Origin: Polyodon spathula
Lineage: Eukaryota; Chordata; Actinopteri; Acipenseriformes; Polyodontidae
NCBI RefSeq assembly: GCF_017654505.1
Contig: NW_024472122.1
Location: 248,001-312,000 of the forward strand
Length of the DNA: 64,000 nucleotides
Direction: 5' to 3'
The translations under genes were made by a program, and so were the position numbers. Of this stretch, positions 12,401 through 23,577 are shown piece by piece; within the stretch, counting starts at the first letter, position 1; each line of letters begins with the position of its first letter. Under the pieces are notes generated by a model that did not search any database, was not told the origin of the DNA, and was given only the letters and a program-made list of their open reading frames with translations.

Positions 12401-14693
12401 TGGAACGAGCCAAGAAGGTACGATTTAAAAAATGTTTGTAGATGTTCTCTAAATGAGGGATAATGGCATTGCTGTTGGATTATTAGTGAGGAATCGCTGT
12501 TGTGCTACAACTTTTTTCATTATTTGTTTTTATATCCCTTTGTCTGAAATCATTGTAGTCCACTGAAAGAGGGCAGGGCTTGAGCATCTGTATGAAGCGT
12601 TTCATCAGGTAGCAGTGGCTCTAGAACAGCTGACATTAATCAGTGTCCTCCCTCAGCTGTGCTTCATAGTTCCATTGAGTAATAAAGAACGGCTGACCTC
12701 CAAAAACAATGTGAACAGTGTGTTTTTTGTGGAATTAAAAGAAGGCACAGAGTGAACAATAATTCCATTAATGTATGCCTAATACGAGTGGCTGTTTGAT
12801 AGGGTGCACGTTTCTGTGCTGCTCATTATGGTAGACGTGCGTTTTGGTCTCTGAGAGGAGTTGCAGTGACTCGCGTGTCTGTTCCTTCAAGTGACCTCTT
12901 GAAGTAGAATGCAGGGATTTGGTGGAAAGGCAGCATTGAAATATCTCCAAGATGAGCAGATTAAGTTCGTTCGTGGCCTAAGTTAATGTTTGTATTTCAA
13001 TAGAGGAGAATGTGAGACCTCTAACACTTTAGGAGGGATCTGAAGATTTGTTTCACATGATTATTTCTTCATGTCAAGATGACTGTTTTTGGTGGTTTAT
13101 TTTGTTCATTCCTGTGGTCTGTAGTACATTCTTTCAACATTTTGTTTTCACTAAACCTAGGATTCTTGCACTTAAGCCTGATACAATATTTTCTCCAATT
13201 CTGTGTTTTTTTTTTTATTTGTATTTTCGGTCCTGTTTGGGCTTTTAGGTAATCGAGAAGCAGCAGAAAAAGATGGAGCAAATTGCATCACAAATAAAGG
13301 TAATTTTTCTACCAAGCATTTTGGTACTGTTGCCTTTTAACAATAATAAATTTAATGTTGAATTGGTGGACAGTTTGTGAAATATGCCTGTCGGATATAG
13401 ATGTTGGCTTATATATAGTGTGACTGTATTTCCAATAATTGTTTGACTGTAATAGTGTACTTGCAGCAAAGTCTTTGTAGGACTTTTTGTGGTGTTTAAT
13501 TTAGCAATAACCAAAATGCATTTTCATTGTTGTCCTGGAATTTAAGAGGCTAGAAGAGCAGGGGGCCCAGGAAGAAGGCACTAGCCAGGCTTTGAGAGAG
13601 GACCTGGCAGAGAAGGAGAGTGGACTGCAGCAGCTTCGCAAGGCAATGAAGGAGGTTAGTTGCAATGTACAATTAAATAGGTTTCAATATTTCACTGCTC
13701 CTGAAGATCAAACTTTTTTTTTTATTTTTTTAAATTCTCCATCGTTGGCTTGGTATGAGTTGGGGGTTTGTTGCTGCAAGAACATTGTTCAAGAAGTTTT
13801 TACAGCTTTGTGGATTTTAATAAGGACTACTAAAATTCAATTTTTACTTAAATAAATCTGCTTTCCAGACCAGCTGAAGGGCATTTGGAAATGAGCTGAT
13901 ATGTGGTAATGCTGCTTGTGTGTTGGATTTTGTATTGGTTTAACTATAACTTGTTAACGTGCACGCTGTGTATTAATTCAAAGCAAACACTTCAGCTTTC
14001 AGCCCAGAACCAGGAGCTGATTGAGAGGATCCTGACACTCCAGGAGCAGATTGGCCAGCCTGGTCAGCGTGAAGCACCGCAGGCAGAGAACGCACAGCTC
14101 ACACAGAGATTGCACGGAGAGATGGCCGCCTGTCTGTACGACCTGCAGTCCCTCTGCAATATCCTGAACCAGCGATCCCAGGGCAGGGACCCCAATCTCT
14201 CTCTGCTGCTTGGAATAAGATGTAAGCACTTTTTTTTTTTTTTTAATTAAGTATACAGCGTTGCAGGACATGTGACTGGCGTGTGACAGTAATACCAATA
14301 TAACTTCCCTTCTCCATAGCAGCAGAGGCTGCCAGTTGTGTGAGATGGTATGGTTGTACTGACTACTGTCTAGCAAAAGCTACTGTATGTGTTGAGACTT
14401 AACCCAGTCACTTAATTCTGGCTTGAGGTAAAATATGTATGTATTAGTGCAAAGCCCTTAGTGCGAAGTATGTAGGTAATGCTATAAGCATGTATAAAAC
14501 TTGATCTGTGAATGGGTCTTATTTTGCAGCTATGCAGTACTCCTGTGATGACAGAGATGACTGGATGAACCCAGAGGTCCTCGCCAAGAAGTTAACAGAA
14601 GTCCAGCAACTCCGACACGATGTGGAGGAGCTGAGGACCACGATGTCGGACCGCTACGCACAGGACATGGGGGATAATTGCATTACACAGTAA
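6461..14693 (+). CDS. cep85: Centrosomal protein of 85 kDa
   Basis: Thirteen coding exons: 6446-6515 (ATG 6461), 7074-7205, 9006-9736, 9979-10106, 10336-10453, 10755-10940, 11330-11482, 11745-11899, 12300-12417, 13249-13299, 13547-13654, 13984-14221 and 14530-14693. They join in frame to 778 residues, against about 760 in human. The N-terminal half is disordered, with the family motifs ADSGDT and PTAHVMPST. From about residue 290 it is a long coiled coil, and it ends in [20 protein letters not shown]85 sits at the centrosome, binds and restrains NEK2 to keep centrosomes linked, and binds STIL to promote PLK4-driven centriole duplication (family knowledge). The intron after 10106 has a GC donor. 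The start was chosen because the nearby ATG at 6456 runs into a stop. The 3'UTR is about 2 kb. Confidence 0.95.
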
Positions 14694-16682
14694 CTAGTGG
14701 GGCTGCCCCATGCAGGTTCAGATTTCCATATACTCATGGCAGTGACTTGGTCATCTCATAAGTTTGAAAAATACATGCATGGTCATAATGTTTTGTCATG
14801 GTAGTTGCATTTCTGCACATGTACAGCCCCCCCTCCCCATATTTAATATGATAATGCTGATGAATATATCACAGGGTCGGTCAGCCTCAAGCCTTATGGA
14901 ACTGTTGTGAGACGTGTCTAGTCTTGCTGTTGCACTAAGACCCAGTGTTTTGAGCCTTGCCATGTTATGTTTTTTTCACCTCGAGATATTAACCATGCCA
15001 AACTAAATTTAGACTGCCATTAAACTGAGATCTGTACCTCTGCAAGGCTTGCCCGGCTGGGTCTAACGGTATACTACTGAGATTCATCCTTTGGGATCAT
15101 TTTGTTGTGGTTGACAATCAACTGAATATGTTAAAATCTGTTTTTGAGTGCAAGAAATTCTGTGATTTGTTGTTAATCTGATGTAGTATTAGTCACTGGA
15201 GTGGGGGTGGGTCTGGAGGGTTGGTCCAATCGGTCAATGTTTGCATGCTTTTGGCTCTAGAATCATAAGGCATTAACACTGCTGATGTCTTACTATTGTA
15301 GAGCCTCCTTTTGTAGATCAATTGATCTTGGAAAAAGATCAAAGATGTCAATATTCTTTGTAAAAATTTGTGCAGGCTTTAAACTAAACACTAGCTCCAG
15401 TAATGAAGTGGTTCAGTGCACTAGGAAACTAAATTTAGAGGCCATTTGACAAAGGACACATTTGAATCGTGGTTTGTAGCAAGTGGACATGCAGTATTAA
15501 CCTTTCTGTAGATTATAACTACATAGGCATGGTTGCAATAGAACTTCAGTAACACGATTGGCCTTCTGTTTATTCTAACTCTTATAATAAGTTTGGTAAG
15601 GTAGTCGAAGATTAGTGCAAATCAAAAAAATGAACAGAGTTCAAGTTGAGGCTAGTCCATAGAATCCTCTTCTGTGCATGATAATCAATCCTGAAATACT
15701 ATTTGACGTTGGGCTTCACCGTTGTACTTGGTTTTTAAATATTAAACCAAAAATCCTTTTTGGACAAAGCCTACCTTCAAAAGCCATATAAACTAAAGAC
15801 TAACTTGTCAGACTGGCATTATTTTGGAATTGTCAAGGCTTGGGTTCTAAAGTCTCAGCTTGTGGTTTTAAAGGATTGCGCCTTGACTCCAGTCACAAAG
15901 ACCTAATGAGTAACGCAGTGTGGTGCAGATGAGTAGCCCTTTTGTCAAAACAGTGTAAATATCAAAATATTTTCATGCTGTCTTTCACGCTCCAGTTATG
16001 TAAGAGAAAATGCTTCAAAGTGTGCCAGGAGCTGCCACTTTGGATGTATTTCATACACTAAAATATGAACTGCCAACTGTATACCTTGGCAATCAGAAAG
16101 TGAATAGAAATGGGGGTGATACGAGTTTCCATGCAGTGAATCATTTTTGTGTGTTGAAAAACTGGTATTGGTGTTCTGTTCTCTTTTGACAGACCAGTGT
16201 TAACATGTACCTGAATGTTTTGCTATACAGGCAAGATTACCTTCAAAACCTGTTAATACTTGTGGAATGTTGCATGCTTGGATTTTTTTTTTTTTTTTTT
16301 TAAAACGTTCCCTTCACTGACATCTACATCTTGCTCTCTAAACTACTGGTTCCAGTTTTAAATTCGAAATAGAGACTCGGTTGTCTTTAGCAGATGTTTC
16401 CTTTGCTGCTTGATAAAAGCTCAAATTGTAAGAGGGTTTGTGTGGCACCAACAAATCTATTCCAGGAGCCGTTTGCTTCCTGACAATGCACAGTTCCAAA
16501 ATGGTTTGCCAACTTTTCATTACAATCCAGTACAACAACAAAGTTTGATATTGTATGTATGCCTCGTATTTCTGAGGGAAATAGTTTTTATAATATATTG
16601 TGTTTTAAAAAAAAATTAAATGCTGTATTTATATTCAGAAAATCTATTTTTGTTCTGAAACTGTATTTGTACTGTTTTTTTA

Positions 16683-16688
16683 AATAAA
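16683..16688 (+). terminator. CEP85 polyadenylation signal
   Basis: AATAAA about 2 kb after the CEP85 stop, in an AT-rich context followed by T/G-rich sequence. No other AATAAA of comparable context was seen in the 3'UTR between 14694 and here. Confidence 0.6.
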
Positions 16689-16705
16689 ATCTTTGTTTTC
16701 AGTAA

Positions 16706-17640
16706 TAACTGCCATGTCATTTGTTTTAGAGATGATTCTCTTACTGTCGCATAGTCCTGAAGTTTAAATTGTTTTATTACAGATGCAGTTACATTTGTTT
16801 TCTAAATATCACAAACATGCAACAGACTTGTCCTTTTTTACATAAAAAAACCCTTCAGATTATATCACACTGTATGAACAAATAGCAATACTACTTCATT
16901 TATCTGCATCTCCAGTCTTAAGATACTGCAACTTCATCAGTCATAAATTAGTGCATTTTGCAAGTGGGTTAGAGAGGGGAAGAGGCATTAGAGTCTGAAC
17001 CTGTCTAGACAGAACTTTATAAACTTCTCTGCTGTCAATCCAGCATTTTTCATGAAAAGGGGGTAGGGTTGGAATATGTACTTCAGACATGAAGTGATTG
17101 TATCTGCAGAGGTTAACATAAAACACTTGTCTTTCAAGAGGGTTACCCCCTTTGAGAATGTGGTTGCATCGGCTCTGTGTGGGGGTAACCACATTCTCCA
17201 GGATCTTGACAATCCAGCTGGAACCACATTCTCCAGGATCTTGAAAATCCAGTTGTAATTAGCTTGGAACAGCATGCTAAAGTGATAATAGCTTCGTGCT
17301 TTTGTTGACGCAGATTGACACAGACTTCTTCTCATCGCATCAGCACCGCCACAATCCCGCTTCATCTGTGCTGTATTTAATGGGAAAAAAAAAGCGTGCA
17401 AATCGTCTGGTTTTACCCCCAAGAGACGAGATGAGCGAGATCGACTTTTTAACTATTTAGAACTACGTTGCATCCGAGTTCGTTTAAACGGGTTTACCTT
17501 AAAAATTCTATCCCTGCCTAACATTATCAGTTATGTATTTATTGATGTTATTATTTAATATTGAGAATCTATAATGCTGTATATGTAGTCGGCCTGTGAC
17601 TTCAGAAAGGTCCTCTAAAAAGCGGCATTATTGGTCTCTT
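16706..17640. other. CEP85-SH3BGRL3 intergenic spacer
   Basis: No recognised gene. A 144-codon open frame on the minus strand (16988-17422) matches nothing I know and overlaps a local duplication. GTAATAAAAC on the minus strand near 16774 could be a polyadenylation signal for an antisense transcript, but splice and promoter evidence is lacking. Confidence 0.4.
17141..17256. repeat. Nested inverted and direct duplications
   Basis: GGTTACCCCC (17141-17150) is the reverse complement of 17181-17190, and GAGAATGTGGTT (17154-17165) is the reverse complement of 17187-17198; the two right arms overlap. The segment from 17187 is then repeated directly at 17222 with a 35-bp period and a few mismatches. 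Confidence 0.85.
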
Positions 17641-17757
17641 TAAATCACATGGCGGTGTGTATTTGCGGGAGGAGGAGGAGAAGGAGAAGTGAGTATTGGC
17701 AGTGAGGCGCTGCTTTGCTACAGCTGTAAACACAAAGGGAGCTTCTCTTCTGCAGCA

Positions 17758-18373
17758 ATGAGCGTTAAAGTCTATTACACCACCGTTACCGCATCCAGAG
17801 AGGTAAGGCGTTAGTTATTCCAGTGCTTGAAATAGCAGCCTTTTGAAATGCACGCCACTTGTAAAACAAGCACATGCTTTCCATTCCAGAAAGGAAACTA
17901 TTGTTATATTCCTAAGAAGACACACCCAGCTGTATTATATGACAAGACATTCTCCAAGAAGAGATTACTACAGTGTTACAGGGAGTTGCTTTTGTATTAA
18001 GTGTAGTCGTGGGTATGCGGGTGTGTTAACGTTTTGGTGTGATAGTTTAGCATTTTTAATGCACTAATGAGTTTTACAAAGGACTGGAATTGATTGCACG
18101 AATGCAGCGTCTGGAAAGGCGGAAGTCGATTGTTCCAGTTTCTGCGTAGCTGGTGACCTGCGATTCCACTGTGCAGCATGCGGTGAAATACATATTAATT
18201 ACAAACGCATATTTCGAGAAGCCCAACAGCCTATTTAGAAAATGTAAGTAACTTGCAAGTTATTTATCTGGTAAAATAAATGGCCTTCTTTAATATGCCG
18301 AGCCCAAAATGTGATATTTCCGGAACATGCTTGCAAAATACTGTACAAGTAGAGGCTATTCTGTGGAAATATA

Positions 18374-18413
<40 letters not shown>

Positions 18414-18728
18414 TGCAACCCATTCGTTTTAAAGTAATGTATTTATTTTGTGTTAGGATTGTTTATCCACCCCACGTACGAGTTGACAAATAACCCAGCA
18501 CTCCTTTGTAAAATAAAACGACACGTTTACGGGCCAGCCTTGGTCCAGATGTTTGTTACTAATAGTTAATATTACGGTAACATTTTGTGCTAGCACTCCG
18601 CTTTGACCAGAATAAATACATGTACATTTAGTTTTGTTTCGTAGGAAAGTTAATTGTCTAGTAATGTGTTAAAATATGTCGGCTTTAAAGTGTCATTGTC
18701 TAATAGTTTGGTTTATTGTGGATCTATT

Positions 18729-18782
<54 letters not shown>

Positions 18783-20634
18783 CGTATACACACACACACA
18801 CTTTCTAAAAGGGTGCAGTTGGAAATTGATTTTCGGTCATTGGCGAGGAATTTGTTATTCATTAATATAGCCTATAAAATGTAACAGTTGCAATAAATGG
18901 ATGGATTTTATGGCATATGACACCATACATAATATAGCCTACTTTCATTTGACTGTTTCACTAGTGTGAATTAAGAGATACCGAAACTGTTTTCCAACCC
19001 GACAAAAACAAGCCTACCTACAAAATAATGTGAATATAAACGGCTGTGCACATATACTGCTTGCTTTTATATGTGTTTTAATTGCAGAACAAGGTGCAGA
19101 GTACTGTAAATGTTTAGTGAGCAAGCCCAGGGTGTGTCTCCAAGTATCCAGTGTTTGTTTTCACTGTTTGCAGTGCTGAGGTGTGGTCCTGGAACACACA
19201 TGAGATTGATTGTGCTCATAATCCAGCAGATTCCCCTTTTAGGCCCTATACGGACTGCAATTTAAAAGTTAATTTGTGACTTTTTTAATAAATAAAGTTG
19301 AGGTGCGTGAAACAGGATTTCAAATGTACTGACAGGTTTTTGTCTGGTTTGTCTGGTTTTTGTTATTGTAGTCGGACTCTGTGATATTGCAGGGCTTGCA
19401 GTTTCATTGCACCCCCCTGTGTCCTATCTCCATTGGGCTGTGCAGATCTGTGTACACCAGCGACAGCTCTCTGCGCACCTGAGTTGAATGTGTAACTTGT
19501 ACTGCTCATCTGTGATTCCAGCCTCCTTCAATAACAAACATTTAGACCAGAAATAACTCCCCAGTTGAATCAGTCCTGAGGAGAGCGTTCTGCACACAAT
19601 TGCAGGTGGTCCTTTACATGCCGCTTCTCCGGTGCAGTAACCCTGATTCAGGCTCCCTCCCTCCCTCCCTGTTCCAGGTGAAGTCGCAGCAGGCTGAGGT
19701 GATGCGGATCCTGGAGAGTAAGAGCATTCAGTTCGAGCTCATCGACATCTCCCAGGACAGCTCTCTGCGGGAGGAGATGAGGGCCAAGGCAGGGAACCCC
19801 ACTGCCGTGCCCCCCCTGGTGTTCAACGGGGACCAGTACTGTGGAGTGAGTTCAACAGAGAGACGCTCCTGTCTCTCCCAGTATAAACCAGTATGGGCTG
19901 TTGGATTATAGCGGTGTAACGATACATGAAGTCATGTTACATGTGATGGTCCTAATTGACTTGTTCGTATGACATTAAATGTGATAGGGAGAGTATGAAC
20001 TCTGTAAACTCCAACACAATTCTTCAATCAGAAACCATGAGCTGTTGGTCTTGTATCACGATTCAAATACCTTTTATTATGATCCAGTGTTTAATTTAAA
20101 GTATTAGGATTCATCGATACGCTGCAATGAATGGTGTCACTCCTAATAGATTAGCACACAGCTTCATTTAAAGGAAAGGTCGGTAACAAAGTGATTCCAT
20201 CTGCTGCTTAGGTTTCCAGTGTGACATTTTCAAAGCAAAACATGGCATAGCAAACGCGAGTTTTCATTATAGAATGTGGTATCAGCTGCTGTTTTAGGTT
20301 GAAGAGGTTGGTGTCTCGTACCCATGCACTTCCAGCCTCCTTTCACTGCAGCTTTGGGTCAAAGCTTGTCACAGACTGAAAGCACAGGTAAAATGACCGA
20401 GCAAGTGCAACGCTAACTTAATACATGGCTTGCAAACAGAGTTCTCTAACCCAGTGTGGTTCCAGACATCATGCTACAGAATAAAAGCTAGCTGTTTAGT
20501 ATAACCTGTATGTATCGTGTATGTGTGAGTTAAGGTCCTGTTTCTTCATGACCCGTGTTCTCTTGCAGGACTACGAGATGTTTGCAGAGGCTGTAGAAGA
20601 GGACGCCGTGGAAAAGTTCCTGAAACTCGCTTGA
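17758..20634 (+). CDS. sh3bgrl3: SH3 domain-binding glutamic acid-rich-like protein 3
   Basis: Three exons join in frame: 17758-17802 (ATG), 19678-19845 and 20569-20634 (TGA). The product is 92 residues, against 93 in human. It is a thioredoxin/glutaredoxin-fold protein: an opening beta strand (VKVYYTTVTAS), a helix with KSQQAEVMRIL, the ISQD motif, the cis-proline region of the fold (TAVPPLVFNGDQYCG) and a closing helix. The catalytic CxxC of glutaredoxins is absent, as usual in this family, so it is thought to act as a modulator and not as an oxidoreductase. The 5'UTR is GGAGGA-rich. Intron 1 (1.9 kb) carries (AT)n and (AAT)n tracts and intron 2 carries a hAT-like MITE. Confidence 0.95.
18374..18411. 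repeat. (AAT)n microsatellite
   Basis: Trinucleotide run in SH3BGRL3 intron 1, interrupted only at its left end. Confidence 0.9.
18731..18780. repeat. (AT)n microsatellite
   Basis: About 25 perfect AT units in SH3BGRL3 intron 1, followed within 10 bp by a short (CA)n. Confidence 0.95.
19909..20145. mobile_element. hAT-like MITE (non-autonomous DNA transposon)
   Basis: About 237 bp in SH3BGRL3 intron 2. The left end TAGCGGTGTAACGATAC and the reverse complement of the right end, TAGGAGTGACACC, form an imperfect terminal inverted repeat. The element is flanked by TTGGATTA (19901-19908) and ATAGATTA (20146-20153), 8-bp sequences that match at 6 positions, as expected for an old hAT target-site duplication. 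There is no coding capacity. Assignment to hAT is inference from the duplication length and the TAG start. Confidence 0.5.
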
Positions 20635-21323
20635 GCCAAGCAGCGCCTGGGAGCTCCTCCCCTCTGCCTGGGAGCTCCTCCCCCCTCAGCTCAGCCCCAG
20701 CCTCACTATTTTAATGCTGTACCGAATGCCAAAAACAAGCACAAGGTTAACCTTAATACACACACTCTGATATGCAAAGTAATGGCCGGGAACCCTTTCT
20801 ATTCCTCCTGTTACAAAACTTAAATACTGCTAATTGTCTTAAAGAATAGGCATCAATGAAGTAGAGCACTAGAAACCTTTTTTTGGGTGGGGGTGGTGAA
20901 GGGGCATCAGCAGGAAATCATTTGCTTAGTCCAGTAGCAGTGGATCACTTCTAGGGTAAGCTTTACAGCTGATGTTTTTTGCGGGTCATATATTAGTGAA
21001 ATATTTACTTATTTACCTAATATTGTAAAGAAAAGTATGTCACAAGTATTGTGCTCCCATCCCATAAAGACAGTTAAATTGATGCATTATGACACACATA
21101 GAAGAAAAAAGAAAGACCAGCCCAGCTGCTGTAGACATGGCATTTTCTATGGCAGTGGAGGCAATTTAACTACAGTTGTTGTCTTTCAATGGTTGATTAC
21201 AGTGAGCAGCCTCTGCATAACCCTGTATGGCATAGTATTAACAGTGGTGCACTGCTTCAGCCTCCTTGCTTGGAGGGAAATCTCTTCACTGTGTTTTCAG
21301 GAAATGCAGCACTACTTGGAACA

Positions 21324-21328
<5 letters not shown>

Positions 21329-21404
<76 letters not shown>
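21329..21404. repeat. (TA)n in the SH3BGRL3 3'UTR
   Basis: About 38 TA units inside the 3'UTR. The open frames of alternating I and Y across it are artefacts. Confidence 0.95.
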
Positions 21405-21409
<5 letters not shown>

Positions 21410-22194
21410 CATTTTGGAGGTAATTCAGTGGTATTTAATGAGTGCCAAAAAATATCAATAGTGTTATTCACATTCCTAACCCAAGTCTTACTTTAAATGA
21501 AGGTTATTCATGAAACACTTAATAATCTGAAGTAATATTGTGCATTCAGTGTTTTCCATCTCATCGATGCGGTCTGGTCAGGGATTAATGAGATCACAAG
21601 ACCACTTAAGCAGTTGTGTGTGGAATGGCATCACTGGGTTTACCTGCTAAAGGAGAGATCAAGTAAATACAATTCCTGTACCTTGTGCATCTTAAAGAGA
21701 GCCACCTTAAACACAGATTCAACTTGTTAGGAGCTACTGTATGATCCGAGGGCCAAGTACAGTTTATTTGATCTTTAATTTTTAAGTGCTCTATACCAGT
21801 AAAAGTAACTACTGTTCATCCTCCCGCGTGCCAACCTTGACAGTTCAACACAGTAATACAGACTTCCAATTCTCCAGATGTGCTGCGTTCATTTTACATC
21901 AAAGACGGATAGGTTGATTTGGCAATGGAGCATATCAACGTCGGTGCAGAATCTGAATCTAGTGGTCTTGCTGCTGTTGCTGCAACCCCACCCCCCCCCA
22001 CCCCCTCATCCTAGTAGCCCAACCCTGACGGGTAAGCATTGTTTCTGGGCATCGGTTTGTTGCATTCCCTGCTATTCATTCACTTGTTTTCCATTGGTTT
22101 GTGTAACAGGTTATTTGACAGAAGCATTCCATTGTGTATTACATTATTCTTTTTAGCTCTTGCTTTGCCTTTTGGACAAATACATTTTTTTTTG

Positions 22195-22196
<2 letters not shown>

Positions 22197-22228
<32 letters not shown>

Positions 22229-22281
22229 ACCTATTATTGTCTTCCAAGAAGATAATAAACATGTACTGCAAATGAAATAAA
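22197..22281 (+). terminator. SH3BGRL3 3' end: A-tract and polyadenylation signals
   Basis: A run of 29 A (22197-22225) is followed by AATAAA-type hexamers near 22254 and at 22276-22281. This puts the transcript end near 22300 and gives a 3'UTR of about 1.65 kb, very long for a 92-residue protein. Confidence 0.55.
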
Positions 22282-22299
22282 GTATAAATTGGGTAACTG

Positions 22300-23577
22300 T
22301 GGTGTGTTTGGTGTAAATTCTTTGAGTTCTTGTGCAAGACGTGCGTACTTTGCATTCATCGACACGCAAGCGCTGTTGCACAAGAAAACCTTTAGCACAA
22401 GAAAAGCCTGCTGCTAAAGGTTTGGTTTCAGAAGCACTATTATTTTAAATCAGTTGTGAGATGCTGCAGATTTAATGGGGCTTCTCTTTCACAGACCCCT
22501 CAAAATGCAAGTCCTGGAGTGGTGGTGCAATCTGGGTGGAGCAGCACTTGGTAATTCTAACTGTTATGACTTGCTCTGGAAGACTGAGGTGTAAAATTCC
22601 ACAGTTGAATGGAGTTGGTGCATGATATCTGGTAGAGAGAAGTACTGTTCCAGTGCAGCAGATCCTGTGCAAAATCCTGACTGTGGCCACCTCTTACTGT
22701 TTCAACACATCCTGCCAATTTCCATATATGGATCCAAAAAAAAAGAAAGTACATCTTATGATTCCCTAAACCCTTAGTGCTTGTGTTTCATTTTAATCTC
22801 CAACAGTTTTACACTTGGTGGATTTCTAGAAAGGGTAAAGTATATTAGGACTCTGGAAAAATCTCATTCAATTAAAGCAGCTAACTCAGGATCTATGCCT
22901 GTTCCAGGCCAGGGGATCAAGTGGAATGTGTTTGAGAGCTATTACACACACACACCAAGACCTTACAAGTTCAAAGTAAAATTATTTTAAAGGCCAATTG
23001 CCTTGCATGTACAGTATGAAGAATATTCACAAGAATGTAAGACTGCCCTTAACATTTTACAGCACCTACATGGCACCTTTCAAATTAGCACCAAGACCAA
23101 AGCAGTAAGAAGACTTTTTAATTGGAATTAATAAGTGAATGAATGAAATAACCTGGAGGTGCTTAAGATACACTGAATTATATTAGTTTGCTGCTAGTTT
23201 TATAAAAATGATTCTGGTTTTCATAAAAATAGGAATTAACTAAAGGCACATTGTAGTTAACTTTCAAAAAGAAACACTGGGGATCTTTTTTTCAAATAAA
23301 TGCTGTTTTGCACTCATTTTGCCTTTTACAATATATTTTGTGTTTATATAGAACCAAAAAAATAAGTGATATCATGCAAGCGCTCCTGAGCTGTCTTCTT
23401 CTCATTTAAGTAAAGATGGCATTTTTTTCCTCTAAAAAGGCAGGAGAAAATACTGAAGACTGGAGTAAGCACCTTGAAAGCCAATCAAACAAACTGAGCT
23501 GGTAATTGAGGCGCTGTCTTGTTGCTTTTTACATGGGGCCGAGTTTCAGAGCTCTAGAGCCAGTCACGTGACCTCTC
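22300..23577. other. Convergent spacer and UBXN11 3'UTR
   Basis: SH3BGRL3 and UBXN11 converge here. On the minus strand an ATTAAA (forward 23117-23122) lies about 460 bp beyond the UBXN11 stop and is the best visible poly(A) candidate. No coding exon is seen in this stretch. Confidence 0.4.

Noticed and set aside
16988..17422. 144-codon open frame on the minus strand
   Set aside because: It crosses the local inverted/direct duplication, resembles no protein I know and has no visible promoter or splice partner. Left as an open possibility only.
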